A DNA stretch of 64,000 nt from Bacteroidetes bacterium UBA1947 (GCA_002336915.1 DDET01000055.1:1-64000); one strand, 5' to 3'. Counted from the stretch's first letter, positions 54,586 to 63,464 are shown. Notes: generated by a model from the letters alone, not told the origin. Numbers and translations: made by a program.

Positions 54586-54795
54586 TTAGTGTTCTATACA
54601 AACATAAAGAATATATTTGATGCTGGTTATTTTCGCGGTGGTTTCATCTTGTCGGCCTGTTTTTTCTAATTCCAGGAATTCTAAGAATTGAGTTTTACCA
54701 CTGCCATTTTTGCCCGTGGCAACTTTAAAACCAGTTAGATTCTTCAACTCGAAACTCTGTAGAGATTTGAATTTACCGTTAAATGTTATGTCCAT
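54586..54795 (-). pseudogene. Remnant of a P-loop (SMC/PtuA-like) ATPase gene
   Basis: A 69-codon frame with KNLTGFKVATGKNGSGKTQF, i.e. the first strand and the Walker A GKNGSGKT of an AAA/ABC-like DNA-repair-type ATPase. The usual following ~300+ residues (Walker B, signature) are absent and the frame ends in an unrelated-looking IKYILYVCIEH. It lies 3 bp before DUF4365 on the same strand. Either a truncated former first gene of the cassette or a short peptide; I favour truncation. Confidence 0.6.
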
Positions 54796-54877
54796 ATTAG
54801 TGACTGAAAGTTTGTGTGAATTATCCGCGGAAAAGTACTAATACTTAGTTAATGTCTAATATAAACTTCTCTCTCAC

Positions 54878-54991
54878 AAACTATTTTTTATGATACTCTT
54901 CCAAAAAGGGTATCATAACATTCTGGAAGGATATCATGCTTTTTTATTTGCCCATCTCAAATCACACTAGACCCTTGCAAGGCAGGTCCCA
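54878..54991. repeat. 115-bp hairpin-rich direct repeat, copy 1
   Basis: Begins CTATTTTTTATGATACTCTT, contains TATGATAC...GGGTATCATA hairpins and GGAAGGATATCATGC, then TTATTTGCCCATCTCAAAT, and ends GCAAGGCAGGTCCCA. It matches 59,605-59,719 at roughly nine of ten positions in the same orientation. It sits between the retron cassette and the helicase fragment. Confidence 0.85.
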
Positions 54992-55049
54992 TTTTCCCGC
55001 CCGGGCTAGTCTCTGACTAAGTCGTCGTGGAGCCAGATCTAAATACTTA

Positions 55050-55349
55050 ATGGGGGTTACCCTAATGATCGACTTCAGCAACCGCATGCGCAGCAAGGGC
55101 ACCTCGCCCAATAGCCACAAGTACAAAGAGGCCATGCAGAAAGACGATTACCTCAATAGCCTCCGTGCCACTTTCGGCTACGCCGTTACCTGCCACAAAG
55201 CGCAGGGCGGCGAGTGGAGCGATGTGTTCCTCTTCCTGCAGAAAAGTATGTACGGCATGCCCCGCAACGACATGTTCCGCTGGTGGTACACCGCCATCAC
55301 GCGCAGCAAAGAGCGCCTGCACCTTGGGCAAGATTGGTGGATAGCCTAA
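55050..55349 (+). pseudogene. 3' fragment of a UvrD/RecD-like DNA helicase gene
   Basis: Frame of 99 codons with GYAVTCHKAQGGEWSDVFLF and WWYTAITRSKERLHL, i.e. motifs V and VI of superfamily 1 helicases (UvrD_C_2). This is the extreme C-terminus of a protein normally about 450-750 residues long. The rest is not present: directly upstream are the repeat copy and the retron cassette. The G+C-rich text ends abruptly near 55,000, so the gene was truncated when the island arrived, or by a later deletion. Confidence 0.75.
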
Positions 55350-55390
55350 ATAACCACGCATTTTGCTTTTCCTTTTATTATCTTTCTGTC

Positions 55391-57481
55391 ATGAATAGTA
55401 ATGTCGCTCATAGGTTTTACTCCTTACTTGTTGCCCTGCTGTTTTCTGTTTTTGCATTACAGGCACAGTCTTATAATAGTGCAGCCAGCCGCATCATATC
55501 GGGCAACCAGTTAACCACTTACGATACTATAGCGGTCAGTGGCCTGCCGCAGAATATAAATGGCACCTTTGGTCTCGACAGCATGAACCTCAACATTACC
55601 TGGGGTAATACAAGCGACCTCATGATATCGCTCATCTCGCCCAATGGCAAACATGTATCCATCTGTGAGAATATAGGCAGCGGCCCTGATTTTGTCAATA
55701 CGTGCATCACGCAGTCGGTCACTACGCTTATCAAGAATAATTACGCCCCCTTCACAGGCAAGTTTCGTCCAGAGGGCTGGCTGGGCGACGTGAACGACGG
55801 CGCCTCTGGTAACGGCAACTGGGTATTAAAGATAGAGCATCCTAATCTGGGTCCCGGGAATGGCACCTTGATCAATTGGTCATTGGCATTTTCCAATACG
55901 CCGGCACCGCCACACTTCTTTGACTCGTCCAGGCTGGCAATCATGGTAGTGAATACCAACAATGTGGTCATCCCTTTTTACAATGATGACAAAGTGAACG
56001 CCACAATGGGCATCATCTACAATGGCCCCAATGCAACTAACCATCTCAGCGATCCCTTTAACGACTACAGCGGTAATATCACCATTAGGTCCAAAGGGCA
56101 CAGCAGCCGCTACTTTCCGCAGAAGCCTTATAAGATAGAGACCATGGATGCTACCTACACGAACAACGTAGATGTCTCCCTGCTCAATATGCCTGCCGAT
56201 AACGACTGGGTACTCTATGCTCCCTACGACGATAAGACACTCATCCGGAACGTGGTAGCTTATCAGCTTTCGAACGATATGGGCCACTACGCCAGCCGCA
56301 CACGTATGGTGGAGCTGGTGCTGAATGGCGACTACCGTGGTATCTATGTGCTGGAAGAAAAGATAAAGCGCGGCGCTAACCGTGTGGATATTGCCAAGCT
56401 GAAACCCGAAGACACCACAGGCAGCGAGCTTACAGGCGGCTACATATTTTCCGCCGACTATGCCGATGTAGCAGGCTACGATAGCTGGACATCCCCCTAC
56501 CTCTCTTGCCCCAGCGCAGCTACGCCGGTAGCCTACGCATATTGCTACCCAAAGGCCTCCGACATCAACGCACCACAAAAAGCATACATTGCCGGCTATC
56601 TCGATTCTTTTGAGAGCGCCTTGACCAATGTGGACCTGTACGATACCACAACCGGCTACAGGCATTATATCGATGTACCCTCCTTTATCGATTTTAGTAT
56701 CCAGGAAGAGCTGGCCCACCACTCAGATGCCTACAGGCTTAGCAGCTATTGCCACAAGGAGAAGGACAGCAAGCTCTTCGCCGGCCCTATCTGGGATTTC
56801 AACCTGGCCTATGGCAATTCCGCCATTTACAATGCGCCCGACATACATACCTATATGTGGGACTTCCCCTGCCCGGTAGGCAATCCCTGCCTGGTGCCCT
56901 TCTGGTGGAAGAAGTTGATCACAGATACTACCTACATGCAGGACCTCAGGTGCCGCTATACCAACCTGCGCTACCAGGGCGCTCTCGATACCCTGCACAT
57001 ACTGGGTATCATCGATTCGCTGGTGAACATGCTGGAAATACCGCAGCAGCAGCATTATGCCCGCTGGCCTTTTATGGGCGTGCCCCTCTTCCTCAACTAC
57101 TATGTGGGTGCTACCTACGCTGATGAGATCTTTTACATGAAAAAGTTCATCACCAAGCGCATACATTGGCTGGACAGCGTGTGGTATGTACCCTCTTGTA
57201 TTGATACTACTACCATACCCACCCGCACAGGTACATTGGCTGCAGGCACGCTGAAGATATACCCCAACCCCGCCCGCGACATCCTCAACATCTCCTCCGG
57301 CGATATGCTCGATAAAGTAGCCATCTACAACCTCATGGGCCAGAAGGTATATGATGAGGATGTGCATGCCTATAAATGCAGCATAGCCTTAAAGCAGTAT
57401 GGCCTAAGCAGCGGCATTTACACCCTTATCCTCCGCAGCCCCGCCGGCATTGTGCGACGAAATTTTGTGCTGGATAATTAG
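55391..57481 (+). CDS. CotH-kinase-like secreted protein with P-domain and T9SS sorting signal
   Basis: 696 residues from the ATG at 55391 (signal peptide ending FALQAQ); a longer frame starting in the helicase fragment is an artefact. Domains: proprotein-convertase P-domain-like beta sandwich (about 35-175; NGNWVLKIEHPNLGPGNG), CotH kinase fold (about 190-560; VLEEKIKRGANRVDIAKL, and WDFNLAYGNS with the metal Asp), then a type IX secretion C-terminal domain (about 620-696; IYPNPARDILNIS). So it is exported through T9SS to the cell surface. CotH in Bacillus phosphorylates spore-coat proteins; the target here is unknown. Confidence 0.9.
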   Translation: MNSNVAHRFYSLLVALLFSVFALQAQSYNSAASRIISGNQLTTYDTIAVSGLPQNINGTFGLDSMNLNITWGNTSDLMISLISPNGKHVSICENIGSGPDFVNTCITQSVTTLIKNNYAPFTGKFRPEGWLGDVNDGASGNGNWVLKIEHPNLGPGNGTLINWSLAFSNTPAPPHFFDSSRLAIMVVNTNNVVIPFYNDDKVNATMGIIYNGPNATNHLSDPFNDYSGNITIRSKGHSSRYFPQKPYKIETMDATYTNNVDVSLLNMPADNDWVLYAPYDDKTLIRNVVAYQLSNDMGHYASRTRMVELVLNGDYRGIYVLEEKIKRGANRVDIAKLKPEDTTGSELTGGYIFSADYADVAGYDSWTSPYLSCPSAATPVAYAYCYPKASDINAPQKAYIAGYLDSFESALTNVDLYDTTTGYRHYIDVPSFIDFSIQEELAHHSDAYRLSSYCHKEKDSKLFAGPIWDFNLAYGNSAIYNAPDIHTYMWDFPCPVGNPCLVPFWWKKLITDTTYMQDLRCRYTNLRYQGALDTLHILGIIDSLVNMLEIPQQQHYARWPFMGVPLFLNYYVGATYADEIFYMKKFITKRIHWLDSVWYVPSCIDTTTIPTRTGTLAAGTLKIYPNPARDILNISSGDMLDKVAIYNLMGQKVYDEDVHAYKCSIALKQYGLSSGIYTLILRSPAGIVRRNFVLDN

Positions 57482-57576
57482 CCAGATTTCCGATTACCGG
57501 TTTTGATGAGGGCAATCACTTGCATAAAATAATTTAAGAAGCATTGATTTCTCTGTGTTAGCAATTATCTTTCGAT

Positions 57577-58386
57577 ATGCGTTTCATCTTCACCTTTTTA
57601 TCCTGTCTCATTTTTACCAGAGCAATGGCGCACGGGAATCTCAGGGCCATCGCAGACTCCATTAAAGCTGAGGGGCTGAAATTATACCGATCTGAGCTGG
57701 CCTCATGGAAGGCCGCCGATGTACTAACTGCTAATTACAAAGACGACCTCAGCCAGGTTGGTGGTTACTTCTCATTTGGGGAAGATGGTTATGAAAAATG
57801 CGTGTTTTTTTCCCGTGAAGCACAGCCCAAAGTTTTAATGACCGTTGTATTCGACAGTAGCTTTGATATTGAAAAGGCAAGCGTAAGCATGATGAAGCAC
57901 GCGTTTACACCGCCTGAAGCCGAATTGTATGCTTTGCGGAAAGCCGCCGGGAACGAGATGGAGAAGGACAGTGCGTTCTTTAGAAGATATGAGCATACGC
58001 AGTTTAATCTGGTGCCGGTGGCAGAGGGCAGCCTCAAGAAAGTCTACATTCTTACCGCAACTGGCGTCAGTGAGACCGCAATATTCGGTAACGATTACTT
58101 ACTTACATTTGACAGCAACAACCACCTCATTGATAAAGAGCGTTTGCACACCGAAATTCAGCCGGCAGGCTACGGTAGCAAAGCTGATACCTCCATGCAT
58201 CTAAAAAACGTTGGTACTATTCATTACCATTTGCAAGGCTCCGGCAACTTCATGACTGCCACTGATATATGTACCTTCATGCTATACGCCGATATCGCGA
58301 AATGGCCCTCTTGCGTAGTAGTATCTGAACACTACACTTCTATTTGGCAGAAGAATATCCGGCTATTGCTCATCATTAACAAGTAA
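57577..58386 (+). CDS. Hypothetical secreted protein
   Basis: 269 residues; signal peptide 1-19 (ending RAMAH or shortly before). Mixed alpha/beta. No family recognised. A TATCTTTC box, one off the -7 consensus, lies about 10 bp before the ATG. Follows the CotH gene by 95 bp on the same strand. Confidence 0.65.
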   Translation: MRFIFTFLSCLIFTRAMAHGNLRAIADSIKAEGLKLYRSELASWKAADVLTANYKDDLSQVGGYFSFGEDGYEKCVFFSREAQPKVLMTVVFDSSFDIEKASVSMMKHAFTPPEAELYALRKAAGNEMEKDSAFFRRYEHTQFNLVPVAEGSLKKVYILTATGVSETAIFGNDYLLTFDSNNHLIDKERLHTEIQPAGYGSKADTSMHLKNVGTIHYHLQGSGNFMTATDICTFMLYADIAKWPSCVVVSEHYTSIWQKNIRLLLIINK

Positions 58387-58436
58387 CCGGCCTAGCAAAC
58401 TTAATTGCTGTCTAATAGACGGTCCAAATCACTAAA

Positions 58437-58465
58437 TAAACAAATTTATTTAAACAAATTTGTTT
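58437..58465 (+). promoter_or_regulatory. Operator candidate of the HTH-AbiEii pair
   Basis: Two direct TAAACAAATTT(A/G) units 14 bp apart; the second forms the perfect palindrome AAACAAATTTGTTT (58452-58465), overlapping a TATTTTTG -7 box (58465-58472) only 5 bp before the GTG start. Autorepression by the antitoxin is likely, and the transcript may be nearly leaderless. Confidence 0.55.
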
Positions 58466-58476
58466 ATTTTTGTTAA

Positions 58477-58956
58477 GTGAATGATCGGCTTAAGATACTA
58501 AAGGGTATTCATCCCGGCTTGTTTCTCGACAGGGAGTTAAAAAAACGAAAGCTTTCCAAGGGGGCTTTCGCACTCTCCGTTGGTGAGTATCCCCAAACCT
58601 TAAGCGCCATCCTGACGGGGAAAAGAAACATGAATACATCATTAGCCTTGCGCATCGAGGAGGCTTTAGGTATGGAAGAAGGCCTGCTAATGATGCTGCA
58701 GGTGTATTTTGATATAAAGCAAGAAAAAGCAAAGCTTTCAAAGGGATATCATCCCGACCTGGCAAAGTTCCGTCCGGCTCTGTTCTGGGATACGAAACTG
58801 GAAAAGATCGATTGGAGGCGCCAGCGACGCGCCATTGTAAACAGGGTTTTCGAGCGTGGAAATCTGCGGGAAAAAAAGGAGCTCATCCGCTTTTACGGCC
58901 AGGATGTAATTGAAGCGACACTGGAAAAAGATAAGATTAAACCGGTAACAAGATGA
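58477..58956 (+). CDS. HTH antitoxin partner of AbiEii (HigA-like)
   Basis: 159 residues, GTG start. An XRE-type helix-turn-helix lies at about 25-75 (LSKGAFALSVGEYPQTLSAI). The beginning, ILKGIHPGLFLDRELKKR, is as in HigA/plasmid-maintenance regulators. The C-terminal half is helical and basic and does not resemble the regulator alone, so it probably binds the toxin. Overlaps the toxin gene by 4 bp. Confidence 0.85.
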   Translation: MNDRLKILKGIHPGLFLDRELKKRKLSKGAFALSVGEYPQTLSAILTGKRNMNTSLALRIEEALGMEEGLLMMLQVYFDIKQEKAKLSKGYHPDLAKFRPALFWDTKLEKIDWRRQRRAIVNRVFERGNLREKKELIRFYGQDVIEATLEKDKIKPVTR

Positions 58957-59597
58957 TGCATTGGCAGACAATAAGCGAGCAATTGAGAACTGTGTTGAGA
59001 GCTTTGATGAGCGAACCTTTGTTTGCTCCGTTCAGGCTGGTTGGTGGCACGGCCATAAGCCTGCAACGCGGCCACCGGGTATCGGTTGATATCGACTTGT
59101 TTACCGATGCGGCTTATGGTTCAGTTGATTTTAAAGCTATTGATGCATGCCTGAGGCAGACTTTCAATTATGTTTACCCGGAGATATTGCCCGATTTGGT
59201 TGGCATGGGGCAATCGTATATTATAGGCAATAGCGAGCAAGATGCCATTAAGCTTGATCTGTACTATACTGATACTTTTAAATGGCATGCCATAGTTGCC
59301 GACGATATCCGTCTGGCTTCAACCGAAGAGATCGCCGCGATGAAAATGGATATTGTGCAACGCCTCGGTAGAAAAAAGGATTTTTGGGACCTGCATGAGT
59401 TGAGCGATACTTTTAGCCTTGACCAAATGATTGCCTTTCACGAGACCCGTTACCCCTATGATCATAACGAAGCGTTGATACGAACAAACCTAAGCGATTT
59501 TTCATCTGCCGATGACGACTTTGACCCCGAATGCCTGAAAGGAAAGCAGTGGGAACTCATTAAACTGGATATAGTAGAAATGCTAAATGGGTCTTGA
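58953..59597 (+). CDS. AbiEii/AbiGii-family nucleotidyltransferase toxin
   Basis: 214 residues; nucleotidyltransferase fold with LVGGTAISLQRGHRVSVDID (about 30-49), i.e. GG then a DxD metal pair (Asp47, Asp49), and KLDLYYT with the third acidic residue. Family toxins add nucleotides to tRNA or other RNA and act as abortive-infection or toxin-antitoxin effectors. Coupled to the HTH gene. The second 115-bp repeat copy starts 8 bp after its stop. Confidence 0.9.
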   Translation: MMHWQTISEQLRTVLRALMSEPLFAPFRLVGGTAISLQRGHRVSVDIDLFTDAAYGSVDFKAIDACLRQTFNYVYPEILPDLVGMGQSYIIGNSEQDAIKLDLYYTDTFKWHAIVADDIRLASTEEIAAMKMDIVQRLGRKKDFWDLHELSDTFSLDQMIAFHETRYPYDHNEALIRTNLSDFSSADDDFDPECLKGKQWELIKLDIVEMLNGS

Positions 59598-59604
59598 CCC
59601 GGAC

Positions 59605-59719
59605 CAACTATTTTTTATGATACCCTTCCAAAAGGGTATCATAACCTTCTGGAAGGGTATCATGCTTTTTTTATTTGCCCATCTCAAATTCGCATCAGAC
59701 CTTTGCAAAGCAGGTCCCA
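59605..59719. repeat. 115-bp hairpin-rich direct repeat, copy 2
   Basis: TATGATACCCTTCC / AGGGTATCATA hairpin, then GGAAGGGTATCATGC, TTATTTGCCCATCTCAAAT and GCAAAGCAGGTCCCA, same orientation as copy 1 at 54,878. The two copies bracket 4.6 kb with the helicase fragment, CotH gene, hypothetical gene and toxin-antitoxin pair. The hairpin may also serve as a terminator of the toxin gene. Confidence 0.85.
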
Positions 59720-59978
59720 ACTTCTCCGTCAATACGAAGAATTTAAGGCCTGTTAGAAGTTCTTTGAAATACAACAACGTGGAATCCCACCTTCTGGCAG
59801 CCGCCTATCGCGTCTCCTCTCCTTCGGAGAGGCCGGGAGAGGTCTCTATTTACCTTTCATTACATCTCGATACTTGTAATGATGTAATAGTAACAGCCTT
59901 GCAGTCCATAAACCGCTATCAAAAGTAAAGACTTTTTCACGTTTACTTTTCAGGAGACGCATGAAGAGGGAGAAGCAA

Positions 59979-60220
59979 TCGGAAATAACCGGAAACGATC
60001 GGTAACAACCGGAAATGACCGGAAAATCCCCCAAATCCCTCAATCCCGGTTCAGACAATCGCAAACCGGAAAAAACCAGAACTTTTCTCCTGGTTGCCAT
60101 TGAAGAGACAACCGGAAATAACCAGAAATGACACTAAAACGTCATACGGCAATACAGGCAAGCATTCCAGCCGAATGCCCCCCGAAAAACCGGAAATGGA
60201 AAATAAACCGGAAATCGGAA
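59979..60220. repeat. Cluster of CCGGAAA motifs upstream of gyrB
   Basis: At least seven copies of CCGGAAA (mostly AACCGGAAAT) plus variants (ATCGGAAAT, AACCAGAAAT) lie irregularly spaced in ~240 bp. They are part of the 850-bp gap between the toxin gene and gyrB. No coding sense was found in the gap; the left part holds repeat copy 2 and a CTCCTTCGGAGAGG hairpin (near 59,818). Confidence 0.6.
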
Positions 60221-60313
60221 ATGGGCTGAGGACCGTAAAAATTAGGCTGAAAAAACGTATCAACTTATCAACATTTCAGCCTCCAAAATGACCCCCAAAC
60301 CCACCCTGAATTC

Positions 60314-60345
60314 CTTGCTTATAAGGGGTATTTTTCTTATCTTTG
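60314..60345 (+). promoter_or_regulatory. Promoter of gyrB
   Basis: CTTG (60314-60317), 20 bp, TATCTTTG (60338-60345): good -33/-7 match, leaving a ~95-nt leader. Confidence 0.7.
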
Positions 60346-60447
60346 CTTTACTGAAAATTTACTGATTTTAAAATTTTCTGCCATGCGTCCGGAAATGGCG
60401 ATTTTAAAGGTTTTTCTCCCGAAAAACTAGCCCGGGAATAAATAATT

Positions 60448-62427
60448 ATGAGCAAAGAAAACGAGGTTTTACAAGAGGTGGCCGCGAAGACCTATGACGC
60501 GGATAGTATACAGGTATTGGAAGGGCTGGAAGCAGTGCGCAAGCGCCCTGCGATGTACATTGGCGACATAGGCATAAAGGGCCTGCATCACCTGGTGTAC
60601 GAGGTGGTGGATAACAGTATAGATGAGGCACTTGCCGGCTACTGTAAGAACATTACCGTAACCATACACGAGAACAATAGCATCAGCGTGCTGGATGACG
60701 GCCGTGGTATACCTACAGGCATCAATGCCAAGGAAGGTCGCAGCGCACTGGAAGTGGTAATGACGGTGCTGCATGCCGGTGGTAAATTCGATAAAGACTC
60801 TTACAAGGTATCGGGCGGATTGCATGGTGTGGGCATAAGCTGCGTGAACGCGCTGAGCAGTGACCTGCATACTACCGTATACCGCGAGGGCAAAATATTT
60901 GAGCAGGAATACAAGAAGGGCATACCACAGTACCCGGTTCGCGAAATAGGCGAGACCGACAAGCGCGGCACCCTGCAGCACTTCATGCCCGATAATACCA
61001 TCTTCATACACTCCGTCTACAACCGCGAGATACTGGCAGGCCGCCTGCGCGAGCTGAGCTACCTGAACAAGGGTATCCGCATAACGCTGATAGACGAGCG
61101 CGAGATGACGGAAGAAGGCCAGATGCCTACCGAAACTTATTACAGCGAGGGTGGTATAGTGGAGTTTGTACAGATGCTGGACCGCAATGCAAAGCGGGAG
61201 CCGCTGCTGAGCCATCCTATCTATGTAGAGACGCATGATAAAGAATCGAACGTGGCGGTGGATGTGGCCCTGAGTTACAATACATCGTACAGCGAGCATT
61301 TGTTCTCTTACGTTAATAACATCAACACTATAGAAGGCGGTACGCACGTTGCGGGTTTCCGCCGCGCTATCACGCGCGTGTTCAAAGCCTATGGCGATAA
61401 GAACAAGCTGTTTGAAAAAGCGAAGGTGGAGATAACAGGTGATGACTTCCGCGAAGGGATAAGCGCCATCATATCGGTTAAGGTACCTGAGCCGCAGTTT
61501 GAAGGACAGACAAAAACAAAGCTGGGTAATAACGAGGTGATGGGCGTGGTGGATGTATGTGTGAGCCGCGTGCTGGAAGCCTACCTGGAAGAGCACCCCA
61601 AGGAAGCCAAGCTGATAATAGACAAGGTAATAATAGCTGCACAGGCGCGCGCAGCAGCACGCAAAGCGCGCGAAATGGTACAGCGCAAAAGCATACTGAC
61701 CGGTGGCGGTATGCCCGGCAAGCTGGCTGATTGCAGCGACCGCGACCCGGAACGCTGCGAGCTGTACCTGGTGGAAGGAGACTCGGCCGGTGGTACTGCC
61801 AAGCAGGGTCGCGACCGCTCTTACCAGGCCATACTGCCGCTAAGGGGTAAGATACTGAACGTAGAAAAAGCACAGGAATACAAAATATACGAGAACGAGG
61901 AAATAAAGAACATGTTCACCGCCCTGGGCGTGAGCGTGGGCACCACGGAAGATGCGAAGGAACTGAACATGGCTAAGCTGCGCTATCACAAGATAGTGAT
62001 CATGACCGATGCCGATGTGGATGGTTCGCACATTGCTACGCTGATACTTACTTTCTTCTTCCGCTATATGAAGGAGCTGGTGGAGCAAGGCTATGTATAC
62101 CTGGCACAACCGCCGCTGTACCTGGTGAAGAAAGGCAAGGACCAGATATATGCATGGGATGAAGACACACGCCTGGCGGCTATACAAAAGCTGGCGAATG
62201 GTAAAGAGGACAGTGTGAATATACAGCGATACAAGGGTCTTGGTGAAATGAACGCCGATCAACTTTGGGATACTACCATGAACCCCGCTACCCGTACACT
62301 GAAACGTGTAACGATAGACAGCGCTGCCGAAGCCGATATGGTCTTCAGCATGCTGATGGGTGAAGAAGTAGCTCCGCGTCGTGACTTTATTGAGAAGCAC
62401 GCGAAGTATGCGAGGATCGACATCTAG
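60448..62427 (+). CDS. gyrB: DNA gyrase subunit B
   Basis: ATPase and TOPRIM subunit of the negative-supercoiling topoisomerase. 659 residues: GHKL ATPase start EGLEAVRKRPAMYIGDIG (25-42), EVVDNSIDEAL with the catalytic Glu, DDGRGIP (83-89); TOPRIM VEGDSAGG (about 447) and DADVDGSHI (about 521); C-terminal RYKGLGEMNADQLW. Normal length for the phylum. A short repetitive GTTGATTAG tract follows the stop. Confidence 0.97.
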   Translation: MSKENEVLQEVAAKTYDADSIQVLEGLEAVRKRPAMYIGDIGIKGLHHLVYEVVDNSIDEALAGYCKNITVTIHENNSISVLDDGRGIPTGINAKEGRSALEVVMTVLHAGGKFDKDSYKVSGGLHGVGISCVNALSSDLHTTVYREGKIFEQEYKKGIPQYPVREIGETDKRGTLQHFMPDNTIFIHSVYNREILAGRLRELSYLNKGIRITLIDEREMTEEGQMPTETYYSEGGIVEFVQMLDRNAKREPLLSHPIYVETHDKESNVAVDVALSYNTSYSEHLFSYVNNINTIEGGTHVAGFRRAITRVFKAYGDKNKLFEKAKVEITGDDFREGISAIISVKVPEPQFEGQTKTKLGNNEVMGVVDVCVSRVLEAYLEEHPKEAKLIIDKVIIAAQARAAARKAREMVQRKSILTGGGMPGKLADCSDRDPERCELYLVEGDSAGGTAKQGRDRSYQAILPLRGKILNVEKAQEYKIYENEEIKNMFTALGVSVGTTEDAKELNMAKLRYHKIVIMTDADVDGSHIATLILTFFFRYMKELVEQGYVYLAQPPLYLVKKGKDQIYAWDEDTRLAAIQKLANGKEDSVNIQRYKGLGEMNADQLWDTTMNPATRTLKRVTIDSAAEADMVFSMLMGEEVAPRRDFIEKHAKYARIDI

Positions 62428-62537
62428 TTGATTGGTTGATTAGTTGATTAGTTGACAGGTTGATAAGTTTTGATGCCTGTTTGATAAATAAATTTTAGAG
62501 CGGTTGGCAGGTGCCAGCCGCTGTTTTTTAGAAAAGT

Positions 62538-63464
62538 ATGAGCAATAAATTTTCCATAGCGATACATGGTGGTGCGGGTACCATACTGCGCAGCAGCATG
62601 ACGCCAGAACTCCAGGCACAGTACGAGCAGGGCCTGAATGATGCGCTGAATGCGGGTTATGCCGTGTTGGCAAGTGGCGGCAGCAGCCTTGATGCTGTTG
62701 AAGCAGCGGTGGCATCGCTGGAAGATTTTCCATTGTTCAATGCGGGTAAGGGCGCTGTGTTTAATAGCGAGGGCAGGCATGAAATGGATGCTGCCATCAT
62801 GTACGGCAAGGACTTGAGCGCAGGTGCGGTGAGCGGAGTGCAGCGGATAAGAAATCCTGTAAAGCTGGCAAGGGTGGTGATGGAGAAGAGCGGGCATGTG
62901 ATGCTGAGCGGTGAAGGTGCGGAAGAGTTTGCAGCTACGCAGGGTTTTGATTTTGAAGACGAGGCATACTTCTACAACGATATGCGCTACAAACAGTGGC
63001 AGGAAGCAAAGGCAGAAGACGTAGTGCAGATGGACCATATCGAAAAGAAATTCGGCACAGTAGGTGCAGTGGCACTGGATATACATGGCAACCTGGCCGC
63101 AGCCACCAGTACAGGTGGTATGACGAATAAGAAATACGGCCGCGTGGGTGATAGCCCGATAGTGGGCGCGGGCACTTATGCCAATAACGCTACCTGCGCT
63201 ATATCCTGCACAGGGCATGGCGAGCTATTTATGCGTTCGGTAGTGGCGCACGATATCAGTTGCCTGGTGGAGTATAAAGGACTAAGCTTAAAAGAAGCAT
63301 GCGATATACTGGTGCATGATAAGCTGGTGAAGATAGGCGGCGAAGGAGGATTGATAGCAATAGATAAAGCCGGCAATATAGAAATGCCCTTCAACAGCGA
63401 AGGCATGTACCGGGCCGCCGCTAACAGCGATGGCCTGAAAGAGATAAAGATCTACAAAGATTAA
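62538..63464 (+). CDS. Isoaspartyl peptidase / plant-type L-asparaginase
   Basis: 308 residues, N-terminal-nucleophile hydrolase. Starts IAIHGGAGTI; the autocleavage site and nucleophile is Thr174 in GTVGAVALD, followed by STGGM and RVGDSPI binding loops. It hydrolyses isoaspartyl dipeptides, including beta-Asp-Arg. The residue before the nucleophile is Gly, as usual. No signal peptide, so cytosolic. It is convergent with a cyanophycinase gene and their stops overlap by 4 bp; together the two would break cyanophycin to amino acids. Confidence 0.92.
   Translation: MSNKFSIAIHGGAGTILRSSMTPELQAQYEQGLNDALNAGYAVLASGGSSLDAVEAAVASLEDFPLFNAGKGAVFNSEGRHEMDAAIMYGKDLSAGAVSGVQRIRNPVKLARVVMEKSGHVMLSGEGAEEFAATQGFDFEDEAYFYNDMRYKQWQEAKAEDVVQMDHIEKKFGTVGAVALDIHGNLAAATSTGGMTNKKYGRVGDSPIVGAGTYANNATCAISCTGHGELFMRSVVAHDISCLVEYKGLSLKEACDILVHDKLVKIGGEGGLIAIDKAGNIEMPFNSEGMYRAAANSDGLKEIKIYKD

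Noticed and set aside
55214..55390. Upstream extension of the CotH reading frame
   Set aside because: It overlaps the helicase fragment out of frame and has no sensible protein character; the ATG at 55391 starts a proper signal peptide.
59598..60447. Open frames on both strands before gyrB
   Set aside because: They only translate the CCGGAAA repeats (recurring FPVISG-type peptides) and the hairpin repeat.
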